Part shown: positions 62,591-64,000 of the stretch, one piece after another
How the letters are laid out: the number at the start of each line of letters is the position of its first letter
How positions within the stretch are numbered: position 1 is the stretch's first letter
Source of the DNA: HGM04593 sp045613945
GTDB lineage: Bacteria > Bacteroidota > Bacteroidia > Bacteroidales > Bacteroidaceae
Length of the DNA stretch: 64,000 nt
Assembly (NCBI GenBank): GCA_045613945.1
Contig: JAZLBZ010000053.1
Span: 8,575-72,574 of the forward strand
Direction: 5' to 3'
Position numbers and translations under genes: made by a program
Notes under the pieces: generated by a model
Databases searched by the model: none
Told to the model about the DNA's origin: nothing
The model's input: only the letters and a program-made list of their open reading frames with translations

Positions 62591-64000
62591 ATGATTGCAA
62601 TTAGTAACGCAAACCAACCTGGTTGGAAAACAGTTAATGTAAAATCTTATATTCCCGAGTCGCTCAAGCCACTCGAGGAATTGTCACGTAACCTTTGGTG
62701 GGTATGGAACGAGGAGGCAAAAGAACTCTTCAAGATGCTCGATGCCGACCTTTTCAAGGCTTGTGGCGGTAACCCAGTTCTCCTTTTGGAGAAACTTGGC
62801 GTTGAGAAACTCGACGAACTTTCAAAGAACAAGACTATTCTTGACAAGCTTGCCGATGTTTATGCCGATTTCCGTCGCTACATGGATGTTAAGCCAAATG
62901 CAGAGCGTCCTTCAGTAGCATACTTCTGTATGGAGTATGGTTTGACAAGCGTGTTGAAGATTTACTCAGGTGGTCTTGGTATCCTTGCCGGTGACTACTT
63001 GAAGGAGGCTTCTGACTCAAACGTTGATATGTGTGCAGTCGGTTTCTTGTATCGTTATGGCTACTTCAGCCAGTCGCTCTCAATGGACGGCTCACAGATT
63101 GCCAACTACGATGCACAGAACTTCAACCAGCTCCCAATCGAGCGCGTATACGAGGAGGACGGTGTTACACCTCTTGTAATCCACGTTCCTTACATCGATT
63201 ACTATGTACACGCAAATGTTTGGAAGGTAAATGTAGGTCGTGTGCCCCTTTACTTGCTCGACACAGACTTCGACATGAACAGCGAGTTCGACAAGCCAAT
63301 CACTCACAAACTCTATGGTGGTGACTGGGAAAACCGCTTGAAGCAGGAGATTCTGCTCGGTATCGGTGGTATGATTGCATTGGAGAAGATGGGTATCAAG
63401 AAGGATATCTACCACTGCAACGAGGGTCATGCAGCACTCTGCAACCTCTACCGTCTGACACAGTACATCAAGACCGGCTATACATATGAGGAGGCACTTG
63501 AGATTGTACGTTCAAGCAGCCTTTACACAGTTCACACTCCAGTACCTGCAGGTCACGACTACTTTGACGAGGCACTCTTTGGCAAGTACATGAGAGGCTA
63601 TGCAAGCCAGCTCAACATCACTTGGGACGACTTGATGAACCTCGGCCGCATCAACGCCGGTGACAAGAACGAGCGTTTCTGTATGTCAACATTCGCTTGC
63701 AACACTTGCCAGGAGATTAACGGTGTTAGCCGCCTTCACGGTAAGGTGTCAAAGGATATGTTCGCCGAGATTTGGAAGGGTTACTTCCCATCAGAGAACC
63801 ACGTAGGCTATGTAACCAACGGTGTTCACTACCCAACATGGGTTGCTCCAGAGTGGGATAACCTCTACAAGCAGAACTTCGACCCAAGCTTCATTAACGA
63901 CCAGTCTAACGAGAGCATCTGGCACGCAATCGAGAACATCTCTAACGAGACAATCTGGAACACACGCGTTGCTCGCAAGAAGATGCTTATCGACTACATC
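62591..64000 (+). CDS. glgP: Alpha-glucan (glycogen) phosphorylase, partial at window end
   Basis: Breaks down glycogen to glucose-1-phosphate. The frame runs 470 codons from ATG 62591 to the window edge without a stop. It begins with the short-form alpha-glucan phosphorylase pattern LEELSRNLWWVWN, VAYFCMEYGL, YSGGLGILAGDYLKEASD and later HCNEGHAALCNL and VTNGVHYPTWV. The pyridoxal-phosphate Lys lies beyond the window. Not a pseudogene: it is only cut by the window. Start is 30 bp after the glycogen synthase gene. Confidence 0.92.
   Translation, partial: MIAISNANQPGWKTVNVKSYIPESLKPLEELSRNLWWVWNEEAKELFKMLDADLFKACGGNPVLLLEKLGVEKLDELSKNKTILDKLADVYADFRRYMDVKPNAERPSVAYFCMEYGLTSVLKIYSGGLGILAGDYLKEASDSNVDMCAVGFLYRYGYFSQSLSMDGSQIANYDAQNFNQLPIERVYEEDGVTPLVIHVPYIDYYVHANVWKVNVGRVPLYLLDTDFDMNSEFDKPITHKLYGGDWENRLKQEILLGIGGMIALEKMGIKKDIYHCNEGHAALCNLYRLTQYIKTGYTYEEALEIVRSSSLYTVHTPVPAGHDYFDEALFGKYMRGYASQLNITWDDLMNLGRINAGDKNERFCMSTFACNTCQEINGVSRLHGKVSKDMFAEIWKGYFPSENHVGYVTNGVHYPTWVAPEWDNLYKQNFDPSFINDQSNESIWHAIENISNETIWNTRVARKKMLIDYI

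Noticed and set aside
62591..64000. Phosphorylase as a truncated pseudogene
   Set aside because: The frame is open to the last base of the window; the end is an edge effect.
1..64000. tRNA or rRNA genes
   Set aside because: None of the intergenic stretches shows a cloverleaf with T-loop signature or rRNA-like sequence on reading.

Overview
The window looks like a chromosomal segment of a Bacteroidales bacterium (Bacteroides/Prevotella-type; genus not resolved). Reasons: the promoters follow the Bacteroidetes pattern (TTTG, 19-21 bp, TAnnTTTG) and genes lack strong Shine-Dalgarno sites; an F-type ATP synthase operon and a V-type ATPase operon carrying the DUF2764 subunit lie close together; pyrB-pyrI, a malic enzyme-phosphotransacetylase fusion and a eukaryote-like glycogen synthase are present.

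Layout. (1) 1-3885: 3' part of the F-type ATP synthase operon, atpE-F-H-A-G, with an interspersed palindromic repeat between atpA and atpG. (2) 4038-24274: an accessory island. It opens with a tyrosine recombinase, then a 155-bp segment bounded by inverted repeats that looks like an invertible promoter, then a three-gene restriction-modification-like operon (motif IV-less methyltransferase homologue, Eco57I-like N6-adenine methyltransferase, GIY-YIG/SF2 helicase fusion). Next come an HNH nuclease gene, divergent from a HEPN-like plus two-NTPase (KGGVGR) pair; a toxin-antitoxin triad (XRE, DUF3990, DUF3791); and a phage structural remnant (two small proteins, a 1.4-kb-residue polyvalent protein, a portal protein) with no terminase or capsid gene. 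(3) 24403-43370: core genes: small lipoprotein, ligA, dapA, a TIGR02757 protein, maeB; a minus-strand pyrB-pyrI-flavin reductase-outer membrane protein operon; PBP1A, kdsB, an M16-like protein without its zinc motif, a MORN-repeat protein, a YhcH-like protein, glycogen branching enzyme and a membrane protein. (4) 43371-43911: a gene-free stretch with a consensus promoter, two tandem 108-bp structured repeats and a palindrome; candidate non-coding RNA locus. (5) 43912-52701: phosphate regulon: PhoR/PhoB-like pair divergent from porin-pstS-pstC-pstA-pstB and a Na/Pi cotransporter, both sets preceded by 11-bp direct repeats that look like Pho boxes. (6) 52946-60511: V-type ATPase operon E-DUF2764-A-B-D-I-K. 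(7) 60899-64000: GT3-type glycogen synthase and the 5' two thirds or so of a glycogen phosphorylase that runs off the window.

How the parts fit: the two ATPases may use different ions (the V-type K subunit has residues matching the known Na+ ligands of Enterococcus NtpK; the F-type c subunit does not). The phosphate genes form one regulated block. Glycogen synthesis, branching and breakdown genes are split between 40 kb and 61-64 kb. The most interesting candidate is the predicted promoter switch next to the recombinase: in the present orientation its only consensus promoter points away from the restriction-modification genes, and a perfect 17-bp hairpin plus T-tract sits directly before their first start codon, so this copy would be OFF and inversion would turn it ON.
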